From the NCBI GenBank assembly GCA_964057225.1, contig OZ059900.1, positions 5,156,501 through 5,220,500 on the forward strand: a stretch of 64,000 nucleotides of DNA, given 5' to 3'. This DNA is from Auanema rhodensis. Taxonomy: Eukaryota > Nematoda > Chromadorea > Rhabditida > Rhabditidae. Below the pieces are notes generated by a model. It had not been told where the DNA came from, made no database searches, and saw only the letters and a list, made by a program, of their open reading frames with translations. Made by a program: the position numbers and the translations under genes. Positions 34,640 to 48,400 of this stretch are shown piece by piece; the stretch's first letter is position 1; every line of letters begins with the position of its first letter.

Positions 34640-35954
34640 GGCTTAATCCTTGAGAAAAGCTACAGCGCTGACAGATTCAATCAAGTTTTAAAAAAAAATT
34701 TTTTTTTTAATCTAGATGTTGAAACTCTCTGAAAATGTGTAAATAATGTTTAGAGAGTATCGTAAAAACAAGTTGGAAAAAAAAATTTTTTTGGACTTGG
34801 AAATTTTTTTTGGTCTGTGAGCCATTCGCATGGCTTAATCCTTGAGGAAAGCTACAGCGCTGACAGATTCAATCAATTTTTAAAAAAAAAAAATTTTTCA
34901 ATTCAGATGTTGAAACTCTTTGAAAATGTGTAAAAAATGTTTTGAGAGTATCGTAAAAACAAGTTGGAAAAATTTTTTTTTTGGACTTGGAAATTTTTTT
35001 TGGTCTGTGAGCCATTCGCATGGCTTAATCCTTGAGGAAAGCTACAGCGCTGACAGATTCAATCAAGTTTAAAAAAAAATTTTTTTTTTCAATTCAGATG
35101 TTGAAACTCTTTAAAAATGTGTAAAAAATGTTTTGAGAGTATCGTGAAAACAAGTTGGGAAAAAAATTTTTTTGGTCTGTGAGCCATTCGCATGGTTTAA
35201 TCCTTGAGGAAAACTACAGCGCTGACAGATTCAATCAAGTTTAAAAAAAATTTTTTTTTCAATTCAGATGTTGAAATTTTTTAAAAATGTGTAAAAAATG
35301 TTTTGAGAGTATCGTGAAAACAAGTTGGGAAAAAAATTTTTTTGGTCTGTGAGCCATTCGCATGGTTTAATCCTTGAGGAAAGCTACAGCGCTGACAGAT
35401 TCAATCAAGTTTAAAAAAAAATTTTTTTTTCAATTCAGATGTTGAAACTCTTTAAAAATGTGTAATAAATGTTTTGAGAGTATCGTAAAAACAAGTTGGA
35501 AAAAAAATTTTTTTTGGACTTGGAAATTTTTTTTGGACTGTGAGCCATTCGCATGGCTTAATCGTTGAGGAAAGCTACAGCGCTGACAGATTCTATCAAG
35601 TTTAAAAAAAAAATTTTTTTTTCAATTCAGATGTTGAAACTCTTTGAAAATGTGTAATAAATGTTTTGAGAGTATCGTGAAAACAAGTTGAAAAAAAAAT
35701 TTTTTTTGGACTGTGAGCCATTCGCATGGCTTAATTCTTGAGGAAAGCTACAGCGCTGACAGATTCAATCAAGTTTAAAAAAAATTTTTTTTTTCCAATT
35801 CAGATGTTGAAACTCTTTAAAAATGTGTAAAAAATGTTTTGAGAGTATCGTAAAAACAAGTTGGAAAAAAAATTTTTTTTGGACTTGGAAATTTTTTTTG
35901 GACTGTGAGCCATTCGCATGGCTTAATCCTTGAGGAAAGCTACAGCGCTGACAG
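34640..35954 (+). repeat. Inverted satellite A segment, 1.3 kb, + orientation
   Basis: A shorter relative of 29884-31951. It starts with the same diagnostic monomers and ends at the same GCTGACAG/TAGCTTTCC flip, but is about 750 bp shorter and lacks the second 922-bp copy. It also holds its own variants (GGTTTAATCC, GTTGAAATTTTTTAAA). Confidence 0.9.
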
Positions 35955-38900
35955 TAGCTTTCCTCAACGATTTTTTTTTCAACTTGTTTTCACGATACTC
36001 TCAAAACATTTATTACACATTTTCAAAGAGTTTCAACTTCTGAATTGAAAAAAAAATTTTTTTTTTAAACTTGATAGAATCTGTCAGCGCTGTAGCTTTC
36101 CTCAACGATTAAGCCATGCGAATGGCTCACAGACCAAAAAAATTTTTTTCCCAACTTGTTTTCACGATACTCTCAAAACATTTTTTACACATTTTTAAAA
36201 AATTTCAACATCTGAATTGAAAAAATTTTTTTTTTAAAACTTGATTGAATCTGTCAGCGCTGTAGCTTTCCTCAAGGATTAAGCCATGCGAATGGCTCAC
36301 AGTCCAAAAAAAATTTCCAAGTCCAAAAAAAATTTTTTTTCCAACTTGTTTTCACGATACTCTCAAAACATTTTTTACACATTTTTAAAGAGTTTCAACA
36401 TCTAAATTAAAAAAATTTTTTTTTTAAAACTTGATTGAATCTGTCAGCGCTGTAGCTTTCCTCAAGGATTAAGCCATGCGAATGGCTCACAGTCCAAAAA
36501 AAATTTCCAAGTCCAAAAAAAATTTTTTTTCCAACTTGTTTTTACGATACTCTCAAAACATTTATTACACATTTTTAAAGAGTTTCAACATCTAGATTAA
36601 AAAAAAAATTTTTTTTTAAAACTTGATTGAATCTGTCAGCGCTGTAGCTTTCCTCAAGGATTAAGCCATGCGAATGGCTCACAGTCCAAAAAAAATTTTT
36701 TTTCCAACTTGTTTTCACGATACTCTCAAAACATTTTTTACACATTTTTAAAGAGTTTCAACATCTAAATTTAAAAAATTTTTTTTTTAAACTTGATTGA
36801 ATCTGTCAGCGCTGTAGCTTTCCTCAACGATTAAGCCATGCGAATGGCTCACAGTCCAAAAAAAATTTCCAAGTCCAAAAAAAATTTTTTTTCCAACTTG
36901 TTTTTACGATACTCTCAATACATTTATTACACATTTTTAAAGAGTTTCAACATCTAGATTAAAAAAAAAATTTTTTTTTAAAACTTGATTGAATCTGTCA
37001 GCGCTGTAGCTTTCCTCAAGGATTAAGCCATGCGAATGGCTCACAGTCCAAAAAAAATTTTTTTTCCAACTTGTTTTTACGATACTCTCAAAACATTTTT
37101 TACACATTTTTAAAGAGTTTCAACATCTGAATTGGAAAAAAAAAATTTTTTTTAAACTTGATTGAATCTGTCAGCGCTGTAGATTTCCTCAAGAATTAAG
37201 CCATGCGAATGGCTCACAGTCCAAAAAAAATTTTTTTTTCAACTTGTTTTCACGATACTCTCAAAACATTTATTACACATTTTTAAAGAGTTTCAACATC
37301 TAGATTAAAAAAAAAATTTTTTTTTAAAACTTGATTGAATCTGTCAGCGCTGTAGCTTTCCTCAAGGATTAAGCCATGCGAATGGCTCACAGTCCAAAAA
37401 AAATTTTTTTTCCAACTTGTTTTTACGATACTCTCAAAACATTTTTTACACATTTTTAAAGAGTTTCAACATCTGAATTGGAAAAAAAAAATTTTTTTTA
37501 AACTTGATTGAATCTGTCAGCGCTGTAGATTTCCTCAAGAATTAAGCCATGCGAATGGCTCACAGTCCAAAAAAAATTTTTTTTTCAACTTGTTTTCACG
37601 ATACTCTCAAAACATTTATTACACATTTTTAAAGAGTTTCAACATCTGAATTGAAAAGAAAATTTTTTTTTAAACTTGATTGAATCTGTCAGCGCTGTAG
37701 CTTTCCTCAAGGATTAAGCCATGCGAATGGCTCACAGACCAAAAAAAATTTTTTTCCCAACTTGTTTTCACGATACTCTCAAAACAATTTTTACACATTT
37801 TTAAAAAATTTCAACATCTGAATTGAAAAAAAAATTTTTTTCTTGATTGAATCTGTCAGCGCTGTAGCTTTCCTCAAGAATTAAGCCATGCGAATGGCTC
37901 ACAGTCCAAAAAAAATTTTTTTTCCAACTTGTTTTTACGATACTCTCAAAACATTTATCACACATTTTTAAAGAGTTTCAACATCTGAATTGAAAAAAAA
38001 AATTTTTTTTAAACTTGATTGAATCTGTCAGCGCTGTAGCTTTCCTCAAGAATTAAGCCATGCGAATGGCTCACAGTCCAAAAAAAATTTTTTTTCCAAC
38101 TCGTTTTTACGATACTCTCAAAACATTTTTTACACATTTTCAAAGAGTTTCAACATCTAAATTAAAAAAAAAATTTTTTTTAAAACTTGATTGAATCTGT
38201 CAGCGCTGTAGCTTTCCTCAAGGATTAAGCCATGCGAATGGCTCACAGACCAAAAAAAATTTTTTTTCCAACTTGTTTTTACGATACTCTCTGAACATTT
38301 TTTACACATTTTTAAAGAGTTTCAACATCTGAATTGAAAAAAAATTTTTTTTTTTTTAACTTGATTGAATCTGTCAGCGCTGTAGCTTTCGTCAAGGATT
38401 AAGCCATGCGAATGGCTCACAGACCAAAAAAAATTTTTTTTCCAAGTTGTTTTTACGATACTCTCAAAACATTTATCACACATTTTTAAAGAGTTTCAAC
38501 ATCTGAATTGAAAAAAAAAATTTTTTTTTTTTTAAACTTGATTGAATCTGTCAGTGCTGTAGCTTTCCTCAAGGATTAAGCCATGCGAATGGCTCACAGA
38601 CCAAAAAAAATTTTTTTTCCAACTTGTTTTCACGATACTCTCAAAACATTTTTTACACATTTTTAAAGAGTTTCAACATCTGAATTGAAAAAAAAAATTT
38701 TTTTTTAAACTTGATTGAATCTGTCAGCGCTGTAGCTTTCCTCAAGGATTAAGCCATGCGAATGGCTCACAGACCAAAAAAAATTTCCAAGTCCAAAAAA
38801 AAAATTTTTCCAACTTGTTTTTACGATACTCTCAAAACATTTTTTACACATTTTCAAAGAGTTTCAACATCTGAATTGAAAAATTTTTTTTTTTTAAAAC

Positions 38901-39449
38901 TTGATTGAATCTGTCAGCGCTGTAGCTTTCCTCAAGGATTAAGCCATGCGAATGGCTCACAGACCAAAAAAAATTTCCAAGTCCAAAAAAATTTTTTTTT
39001 CCAACTTGTTTTTACGATACTCTCTAAACATTATTTACACATTTTCAAAGAGTTTCAACATCTAGATTAAAAAAAAAATTTTTTTTTAAAACTTGATTGA
39101 ATCTGTCAGCGCTGTAGCTTTCCTCAACGATTAAGCCATGCGAATGGCTCAGAGTCCAAAAAAAATTTCCAAGTCCAAAAAAAATTTTTTTTCCAACTTG
39201 TTTTCACGATACTCTCAAAACATTTTTTACACATTTTTAAAATATTTCAACATCTAAATTGAAAAAAAAAATTTTTTTTAAACTTGATTGAATCTGTCAG
39301 CGCTGTAGCTTTCCTCAAGGTTTAAGCCATGCGAATGGCTCACAGTCCAAAAAAAATTTCCAAGTCCAAAAAAATTTTTTGGAAATCAAGTTTTAAAAAA
39401 AAATTTTTTTTTAATCAGTTTTAAAAGTTTAAAAAAAAATTTTGAGTTA
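35955..39449 (-). repeat. Satellite A, - segment between the 1.3-kb inversion and B fragment 7
   Basis: Uninterrupted - monomers, starting with the same truncated monomer as at 31952. Subtypes include GTAGATTTCC with AAGAATTAAG, and TCTAGATTAAA, which become common further right. It ends in the scrambled A/T flank. Confidence 0.93.
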
Positions 39450-39541
39450 CACCGAGTTACAAATCAAGATCACTTTCTTCGGATACTTAGGTGGTATAGT
39501 TAACTGTTCACATAAAATTGGAAGTCCTGGCTACCATGCAT
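39450..39541 (-). repeat. Embedded 92-bp satellite B fragment, copy 7
   Basis: Same 92 bp and same edges, 4,902 bp after copy 6. Confidence 0.92.
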
Positions 39542-39723
39542 GGCTTAATCCTTGAGGAAAGCTACAGCGCTGACAGATTCAATCAAGTTTTAAAAAAAAA
39601 TTTTTTTTTTAATCTAGATGTTGAAACTCTTTGAAAATGTGTAAATAATGTTCAGAGAGTATCGTAAAAACAAGTTGGAAAAAAAAATTTTTTTGGACTT
39701 GGAAATTTTTTTTGGTCTGTGAG
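39542..39723 (+). repeat. Inverted satellite A monomer after B fragment 7
   Basis: One long-type + monomer flipping to - at CGCTGTAGC. It carries ATGTTCAGAGAG instead of ATGTTTAGAGAG, shared only with copy 8. Confidence 0.88.
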
Positions 39724-42207
39724 CGCTGTAGCTTTCGTCAAGGATTAAGCCATGCGAATGGCTCACAGTCCAAAAAAAATTTTTTTTCCAACTTGTTTTT
39801 ACGATACTCTCAAAACATTTTTTACACATTTTCAAAGAGTTTCAACATCTGAATTGAAAAATTTTTTTTTTTTAAAACTTGATTGAATCTGTCAGCGCTG
39901 TAGCTTTCCTCAAGGATTAAGCCATGCGAATGGCTCACAGTCCAAAAAAAATTTTTTTTCCAACTTGTTTTCACGATACTCTCAAAACATTTTTTACACA
40001 TTTTTAAAGAGTTTCAACATCTAAATTTAAAAATTTTTTTTTTTAAACTTGATTGAATCTGTCAGCGCTGTAGCTTTCCTCAACGATTAAGCCATGCGAA
40101 TGGCTCACAGTCCAAAAAAAATTTCCAAGTCCAAAAAAAATTTTTTTTCCAACTTGTTTTTACGATACTCTCAAAACATTTATTACACATTTTTAAAGAG
40201 TTTCAACATCTAGATTAAAAAAAAAAATTTTTTTTTAAACTTGATTGAATCTGTCAGCGCTGTAGCTTTCCTCAAGGATTAAGCCATGCGAATGGCTCAC
40301 AGTCCAAAAAAAATTTTTTTTCCAACTTGTTTTTACGATACTCTCAAAACATTTATTACACATTTTTAAAGAGTTTCAACATCTAGATTAAAAAAAAAAT
40401 TTTTTTTTAAAACTTGATTGAATCTGTCAGCGCTGTAGCTTTCCTCAAGGATTAAGCCATGCGAATGGCTCACAGTCCAAAAAAAATTTTTTTTTCAACT
40501 TGTTTTCACGATACTCTCAAAACATTTATTACACATTTTTAAAGAGTTTCAACATCTGAATTGAAAAAAAATTTTTTTTTTAAACTTGATTGAATCTGTC
40601 AGCGCTGTAGCTTTCGTCAAGGATTAAGCCATGCGAATGGCTCACAGACCAAAAAAAATTTTTTTTCCAAGTTGTTTTTACGATACTCTCAAAACATTTA
40701 TTACACATTTTTAAAGAGTTTCAACATCTAGATTAAAAAAAAAAATTTTTTTTAAAACTTGATTGAATCTGTCAGCGCTGTAGCTTTCCTCAAGGATTAA
40801 GCCATGCGAATGGCTCACAGTCCAAAAAAAATTTTTTTTCCAACTTGTTTTTACGATACTCTCAAAACATTTATTACACATTTTTAAAGAGTTTCAACAT
40901 CTAGATTAAAAAAAAAATTTTTTTTTAAAACTTGATTGAATCTGTCAGCGCTGTAGCTTTCCTCAAGGATTAAGCCATGCGAATGGCTCACAGTCCAAAA
41001 AAAATTTTTTTTTCAACTTGTTTTCACGATACTCTCAAAACATTTATTACACATTTTTAAAGAGTTTCAACATCTGAATTGAAAAAAAATTTTTTTTTTA
41101 AACTTGATTGAATCTGTCAGCGCTGTAGCTTTCCTCAAGGATTAAGCCATGCGAATGGCTCACAGACCAAAAAAAATTTCCAAGTCCAAAAAAATTTTTT
41201 TTTCCAACTTGTTTTTACGATACTCTCTAAACATTATTCACACATTTTCAAAGAGATTCAACATCTAGATTAAAAAAAAAATTTTTTTTTTAAACTTGAT
41301 TGAGTCTGTCAGCGCTGTAGCTTTCCTCAAGGATTAAGCCATGCGAATGGCTCACAGACCAAAAAAAATTTTTTTTCCAACTTGTTTTCACGATACTCTC
41401 AAAACATTTTTTACACATTTTTAAAGAGTTTCAACATCTGAATTGAAAAAAAAAATTTTTTTTTAAACTTGATTGAATCTGTCAGCGCTGTAGCTTTCCT
41501 CAAGGATTAAGCCATGCGAATGGCTCACAGACCAAAAAAAATTTCCAAGTCCAAAAAAAAAATTTTTCCAACTTGTTTTTACGATACTCTCAAAACATTT
41601 TTTACACATTTTCAAAGAGTTTCAACATCTGAATTGAAAAATTTTTTTTTTTAAAACTTGATTGAATCTGTCAGCGCTGTAGCTTTCCTCAAGGATTAAG
41701 CCATGCGAATGGCTCACAGACCAAAAAAAATTTCCAAGTCCAAAAAAATTTTTTTTTCCAACTTGTTTTTACGATACTCTCTAAACATTATTTACACATT
41801 TTCAAAGAGTTTCAACATCTAGATTAAAAAAAAATTTTTTTTTTAAAACTTGATTGAATCTGTCAGCGCTGTAGCTTTCCTCAACGATTAAGCCATGCGA
41901 ATGGCTCAGAGTCCAAAAAAAATTTCCAAGTCCAAAAAAATTTTTTTTCCAACTTGTTTTCACGATACTCTCAAAACATTTTTTACACATTTTTAAAAAA
42001 TTTCAACATCTAAATTGAAAAAAAAAATTTTTTTTTAACTTGATTGAATCTGTCAGCGCTGTAGCTTTCCTCAAGGTTTAAGCCATGCGAATGGCTCACA
42101 GTCCAAAAAAAATTTCCAAGTCCAAAAAAATTTTTTGGAAATCAAGTTTTAAAAAAAAATTTTTTTTTTAATCAGTTTTAAAAGTTTAAAAAAAAAATTT
42201 TGAGTTA
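39724..42207 (-). repeat. Satellite A, - segment between B fragments 7 and 8
   Basis: Uninterrupted - monomers. The region 40300-41100 shows a short alternating pattern of TCTAGATT and GAATTGAAA monomers repeated twice. It ends in the scrambled A/T flank. Confidence 0.93.
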
Positions 42208-42299
42208 CACCGAGTTACAAATCAAGATCACTTTCTTCGGATACTTAGGTGGTATAGTTAACTGTTCACATAAAATTGGAAGTCCTGGCTACCATGCAT
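42208..42299 (-). repeat. Embedded 92-bp satellite B fragment, copy 8
   Basis: Same 92 bp and same edges, 2,758 bp after copy 7. It is the last embedded copy. None occurs in the 9.4 kb between it and the main satellite B array. Confidence 0.92.
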
Positions 42300-42481
42300 G
42301 GCTTAATCCTTGAGGAAAGCTACAGCGCTGACAGATTCAATCAAGTTTTAAAAAAAAATTTTTTTTTTAATCTAGATGTTGAAACTCTTTGAAAATGTGT
42401 AAATAATGTTCAGAGAGTATCGTAAAAACAAGTTGGAAAAAAAAATTTTTTTGGACTTGGAAATTTTTTTTGGTCTGTGAG
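42300..42481 (+). repeat. Inverted satellite A monomer after B fragment 8
   Basis: One long-type + monomer with ATGTTCAGAGAG, flipping to - at GCGCTGTAGC. It is the last + satellite A in the window. Confidence 0.88.
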
Positions 42482-45400
42482 CGCTGTAGCTTTCGTCAAG
42501 GATTAAGCCATGCGAATGGCTCACAGACCAAAAAAATTTTTTTTTCCAACTGGTTTTTACGATACTCTCAAAACATTTATCACACATTTTTAAAGAGTTT
42601 CAACATCTGAATTGAAAAAAAAAATTTTTTTTTTTTAAACTTGATTGAATCTGTCAGCGCTGTAGCTTTCCTCAAGAATTAAGCCATGCGAATGGCTCAC
42701 AGTCCAAAAAAAATTTTTTTTTCAACTTGTTTTCACGATACTCTCAAAACATTTATTACACATTTTCAAAGAGTTTCAACTTCTGAATTGAAAAAAAAAT
42801 TTTTTTTTTAAACTTGATAGAATCTGTCAGCGCTGTAGCTTTCCTCAACGATTAAGCCATGCGAATGGCTCACAGACCAAAAAAATTTTTTTCCCAACTT
42901 GTTTTCACGATACTCTCAAAACATTTTTTACACATTTTTAAAAAATTTCAACATCTGAATTGAAAAATTTTTTTTTTAAAACTTGATTGAATCTGTCAGC
43001 GCTGTAGCTTTCCTCAAGGATTAAGCCATGCGAATGGCTCACAGTCCAAAAAAAATTTCCAAGTCCAAAAAAAATTTTTTTTCCAACTTGTTTTCACGAT
43101 ACTCTCAAAACATTTTTTACACATTTTTAAAGAGTTTCAACATCTAAATTAAAAAAATTTTTTTTTTAAAACTTGATTGAATCTGTCAGCGCTGTAGCTT
43201 TCCTCAAGGATTAAGCCATGCGAATGGCTCACGGTCCAAAAAAAATTTCCAAGTCCAAAAAAAATTTTTTTTCCAACTTGTTTTTACGATACTCTCAAAA
43301 CATTTATTACACATTTTTAAAGAGTTTCAACATCTAGATTAAAAAAAAAATTTTTTTTTAAAACTTGATTGAATCTGTCAGCGCTGTAGCTTTCCTCAAG
43401 GATTAAGCCATGCGAATGGCTCACAGTCCAAAAAAAAATTTTTTTTCCAACTTGTTTTCACGATACTCTCAAAACATTTTTTACACATTTTTAAAGAGTT
43501 TCAACATCTAAATTTAAAAAATTTTTTTTTTAAACTTGATTGAATCTGTCAGCGCTGTAGCTTTCCTCAACGATTAAGCCATGCGAATGGCTCACAGTCC
43601 AAAAAAAATTTCCAAGTCCAAAAAAAATTTTTTTTCCAACTTGTTTTTACGATACTCTCAATACATTTATTACACATTTTTAAAGAGTTTCAACATCTAG
43701 ATTAAAAAAAAAATTTTTTTTTAAAACTTGATTGAATCTGTCAGCGCTGTAGCTTTCCTCAAGGATTAAGCCATGCGAATGGCTCACAGTCCAAAAAAAA
43801 TTTTTTTTCCAACTTGTTTTTACGATACTCTCAAAACATTTATTACACATTTTTAAAGAGTTTCAACATCTAGATTAAAAAAAAAATTTTTTTTTAAAAC
43901 TTGATTGAATCTGTCAGCGCTGTAGCTTTCCTCAAGGATTAAGCCATGCGAATGGCTCACAGTCCAAAAAAAAATTTTTTTTCCAACTTGTTTTCACGAT
44001 ACTCTCAAAACATTTTTTACACATTTTTAAAGAGTTTCAACATCTAAATTTAAAAAATTTTTTTTTTAAACTTGATTGAATCTGTCAGCGCTGTAGCTTT
44101 CCTCAACGATTAAGCCATGCGAATGGCTCACAGTCCAAAAAAAATTTCCAAGTCCAAAAAAAAAATTTTTCCAACTTGTTTTTACGATACTCTCAAAACA
44201 TTTTTTACACATTTTCAAAGAGTTTCAACATCTAAATTTAAAAAATTTTTTTTTTAAACTTGATTGAATCTGTCAGCGCTGTAGCTTTCCTCAACGATTA
44301 AGCCATGCGAATGGCTCACAGTCCAAAAAAAATTTTTTTTCCAACTTGTTTTTACGATACTCTCAAAACATTTTTTACACATTTTTAAAGAGTTTCAACA
44401 TCTGAATTGGAAAAAAAAAATTTTTTTTAAACTTGATTGAATCTGTCAGCGCTGTAGATTTCCTCAAGAATTAAGCCATGCGAATGGCTCACAGTCCAAA
44501 AAAAATTTTTTTTTCAACTTGTTTTCACGATACTCTCAAAACATTTATAACACATTTTCAAAGAGTTTCAACATCTGAATTGAAAAAAAAATTTTTTTTT
44601 TAAACTTGATTGAATCTGTCAGCGCTGTAGCTTTCCTCAAGGATTAAGCCATGCGAATGGCTCACAGACCAAAAAAAATTTCCAAGTCCAAAAAAATTTT
44701 TTTTTCCAACTTGTTTTTACGATACTCTCTAAACATTATTCACACATTTTCAAAGAGTTTCAACATCTAGATTAAAAAAAAAATTTTTTTTTAAAACTTG
44801 ATTGAATCTGTCAGCGCTGTAGCTTTCCTCAACGATTAAGCCATGCGAATGGCTCAGAGTCCAAAAAAAATTTCCAAGTCCAAAAAAAATTTTTTTTCCA
44901 ACTTGTTTTCACGATACTCTCAAAACATTTTTTACACATTTTTAAAGAGTTTCAACATCTGAATTGGAAAAAAAAAATTTTTTTTAAACTTGATTGAATC
45001 TGTCAGCGCTGTAGATTTCCTCAAGAATTAAGCCATGCGAATGGCTCACAGTCCAAAAAAAATTTTTTTTCCAACTTGTTTTTACGATACTCTCAAAACA
45101 TTTTTTACACATTTTTAAAGAGTTTCAACATCTGAATTGGAAAAAAAAAATTTTTTTTAAACTTGATTGAATCTGTCAGCGCTGTAGCTTTCCTCAAGAA
45201 TTAAGCCATGCGAATGGCTCACAGTCCAAAAAAAATTTTTTTTTCAACTTGTTTTCACGATACTCTCAAAACATTTATTACACATTTTCAAAGAGTTTCA
45301 ACATCTGAATTGAAAAAAAAAATTTTTTTTTAAACTTGATAGAATCTGTCAGCGCTGTAGCTTTCCTCAACGATTAAGCCATGCTAATGGCTCACAGTCC

Positions 45401-48400
45401 AAAAAAAATTTCCAAGTCCAAAAAAAATTTTTTTTCCAACTTGTTTTTACGATACTCTCAAAACATTTATTACACATTTTTAAAGAGTTTCAACATCTGA
45501 ATTGAAAAAAAAATTTTTTTTTAAACTTGATTGAATCTGTCAGCGCTGTAGCTTTCCTCAAGGATTAAGCCATGCGAATGGCTCACAGACCAAAAAAATT
45601 TTTTTCCCAACTTGTTTTCACGATACTCTCAAAACATTTTTTACACATTTTTAAAAAATTTCAACATCTGAATTGAAAAAAAAATTTTTTTTAAACTTGA
45701 TTGAATCTGTCAGCGCTGTAGCTTTCCTCAAGGATTAAGCCATGCGAATGGCTCACAGTCCAAAAAAAATTTTTTTTCCAACTTGTTTTCACGATACTCT
45801 CAAAACATTTTTTACACATTTTTAAAGAGTTTCAACATCTAAATTAAAAAAATTTTTTTTTTAAAACTTGATTGAATCTGTCAGCGCTGTAGCTTTCCTC
45901 AAGGATTAAGCCATGCGAATGGCTCACAGTCCAAAAAAAATTTCCAAGTCCAAAAAAATTTTTTTTTCCAACTTGTTTTTACGATACTCTCTAAACATTA
46001 TTCACACATTTTCAAAGAGTTTCAACATCTAGATTAAAAAAAAAATTTTTTTTTAAAACTTGATTGAATCTGTCAGCGCTGTAGCTTTCCTCAACGATTA
46101 AGCCATGCGAATGGCTCAGAGTCCAAAAAAAATTTCCAAGTCCAAAAAAAATTTTTTTTCCAACTTGTTTTTACGATACTCTCAAAACATTTATTACACA
46201 TTTTTAAAGAGTTTCAACATCTAGATTAAAAAAAAAATTTTTTTTTAAAACTTGATTGAATCTGTCAGCGCTGTAGCTTTCCTCAAGGATTAAGCCATGC
46301 GAATGGCTCACAGTCCAAAAAAAAATTTTTTTTCCAACTTGTTTTCACGATACTCTCAAAACATTTTTTACACATTTTTAAAGAGTTTCAACATCTAAAT
46401 TTAAAAAATTTTTTTTTTAAACTTGATTGAATCTGTCAGCGCTGTAGCTTTCCTCAACGATTAAGCCATGCGAATGGCTCACAGTCCAAAAAAAATTTCC
46501 AAGTCCAAAAAAAAAATTTTTCCAACTTGTTTTTACGATACTCTCAAAACATTTTTTACACATTTTCAAAGAGTTTCAACATCTAAATTTAAAAAATTTT
46601 TTTTTTAAACTTGATTGAATCTGTCAGCGCTGTAGCTTTCCTCAACGATTAAGCCATGCGAATGGCTCACAGTCCAAAAAAAATTTTTTTTCCAACTTGT
46701 TTTTACGATACTCTCAAAACATTTTTTACACATTTTTAAAGAGTTTCAACATCTGAATTGGAAAAAAAAAATTTTTTTTAAACTTGATTGAATCTGTCAG
46801 CGCTGTAGATTTCCTCAAGAATTAAGCCATGCGAATGGCTCACAGTCCAAAAAAAATTTTTTTTCCAACTTGTTTTTACGATACTCTCAAAACATTTTTT
46901 ACACATTTTTAAAGAGTTTCAACATCTGAATTGGAAAAAAAAAATTTTTTTTAAACTTGATTGAATCTGTCAGCGCTGTAGATTTCCTCAAGAATTAAGC
47001 CATGCGAATGGCTCACAGTCCAAAAAAAATTTTTTTTTCAACTTGTTTTCACGATACTCTCAAAACATTTATAACACATTTTCAAAGAGTTTCAACATCT
47101 GAATTGAAAAAAAAATTTTTTTTTTAAACTTGATTGAATCTGTCAGCGCTGTAGCTTTCCTCAAGGATTAAGCCATGCGAATGGCTCACAGACCAAAAAA
47201 AATTTCCAAGTCCAAAAAAATTTTTTTTTCCAACTTGTTTTTACGATACTCTCTAAACATTATTCACACATTTTCAAAGAGTTTCAACATCTAGATTAAA
47301 AAAAAAATTTTTTTTTAAAACTTGATTGAATCTGTCAGCGCTGTAGCTTTCCTCAACGATTAAGCCATGCGAATGGCTCAGAGTCCAAAAAAAATTTCCA
47401 AGTCCAAAAAAAATTTTTTTTCCAACTTGTTTTCACGATACTCTCAAAACATTTTTTACACATTTTTAAAGAGTTTCAACATCTGAATTGGAAAAAAAAA
47501 ATTTTTTTTAAACTTGATTGAATCTGTCAGCGCTGTAGATTTCCTCAAGAATTAAGCCATGCGAATGGCTCACAGTCCAAAAAAAATTTTTTTTCCAACT
47601 TGTTTTTACGATACTCTCAAAACATTTTTTACACATTTTTAAAGAGTTTCAACATCTGAATTGGAAAAAAAAAATTTTTTTTAAACTTGATTGAATCTGT
47701 CAGCGCTGTAGCTTTCCTCAAGAATTAAGCCATGCGAATGGCTCACAGTCCAAAAAAAATTTTTTTTTCAACTTGTTTTCACGATACTCTCAAAACATTT
47801 ATTACACATTTTCAAAGAGTTTCAACATCTGAATTGAAAAAAAAAATTTTTTTTTAAACTTGATAGAATCTGTCAGCGCTGTAGCTTTCCTCAACGATTA
47901 AGCCATGCTAATGGCTCACAGTCCAAAAAAAATTTCCAAGTCCAAAAAAAATTTTTTTTCCAACTTGTTTTTACGATACTCTCAAAACATTTATTACACA
48001 TTTTTAAAGAGTTTCAACATCTGAATTGAAAAAAAAATTTTTTTTTAAACTTGATTGAATCTGTCAGCGCTGTAGCTTTCCTCAAGGATTAAGCCATGCG
48101 AATGGCTCACAGACCAAAAAAATTTTTTTCCCAACTTGTTTTCACGATACTCTCAAAACATTTTTTACACATTTTTAAAAAATTTCAACATCTGAATTGA
48201 AAAAAAAATTTTTTTTAAACTTGATTGAATCTGTCAGCGCTGTAGCTTTCCTCAAGGATTAAGCCATGCGAATGGCTCACAGTCCAAAAAAAATTTTTTT
48301 TCCAACTTGTTTTCACGATACTCTCAAAACATTTTTTACACATTTTTAAAGAGTTTCAACATCTAAATTAAAAAAATTTTTTTTTTAAAACTTGATTGAA

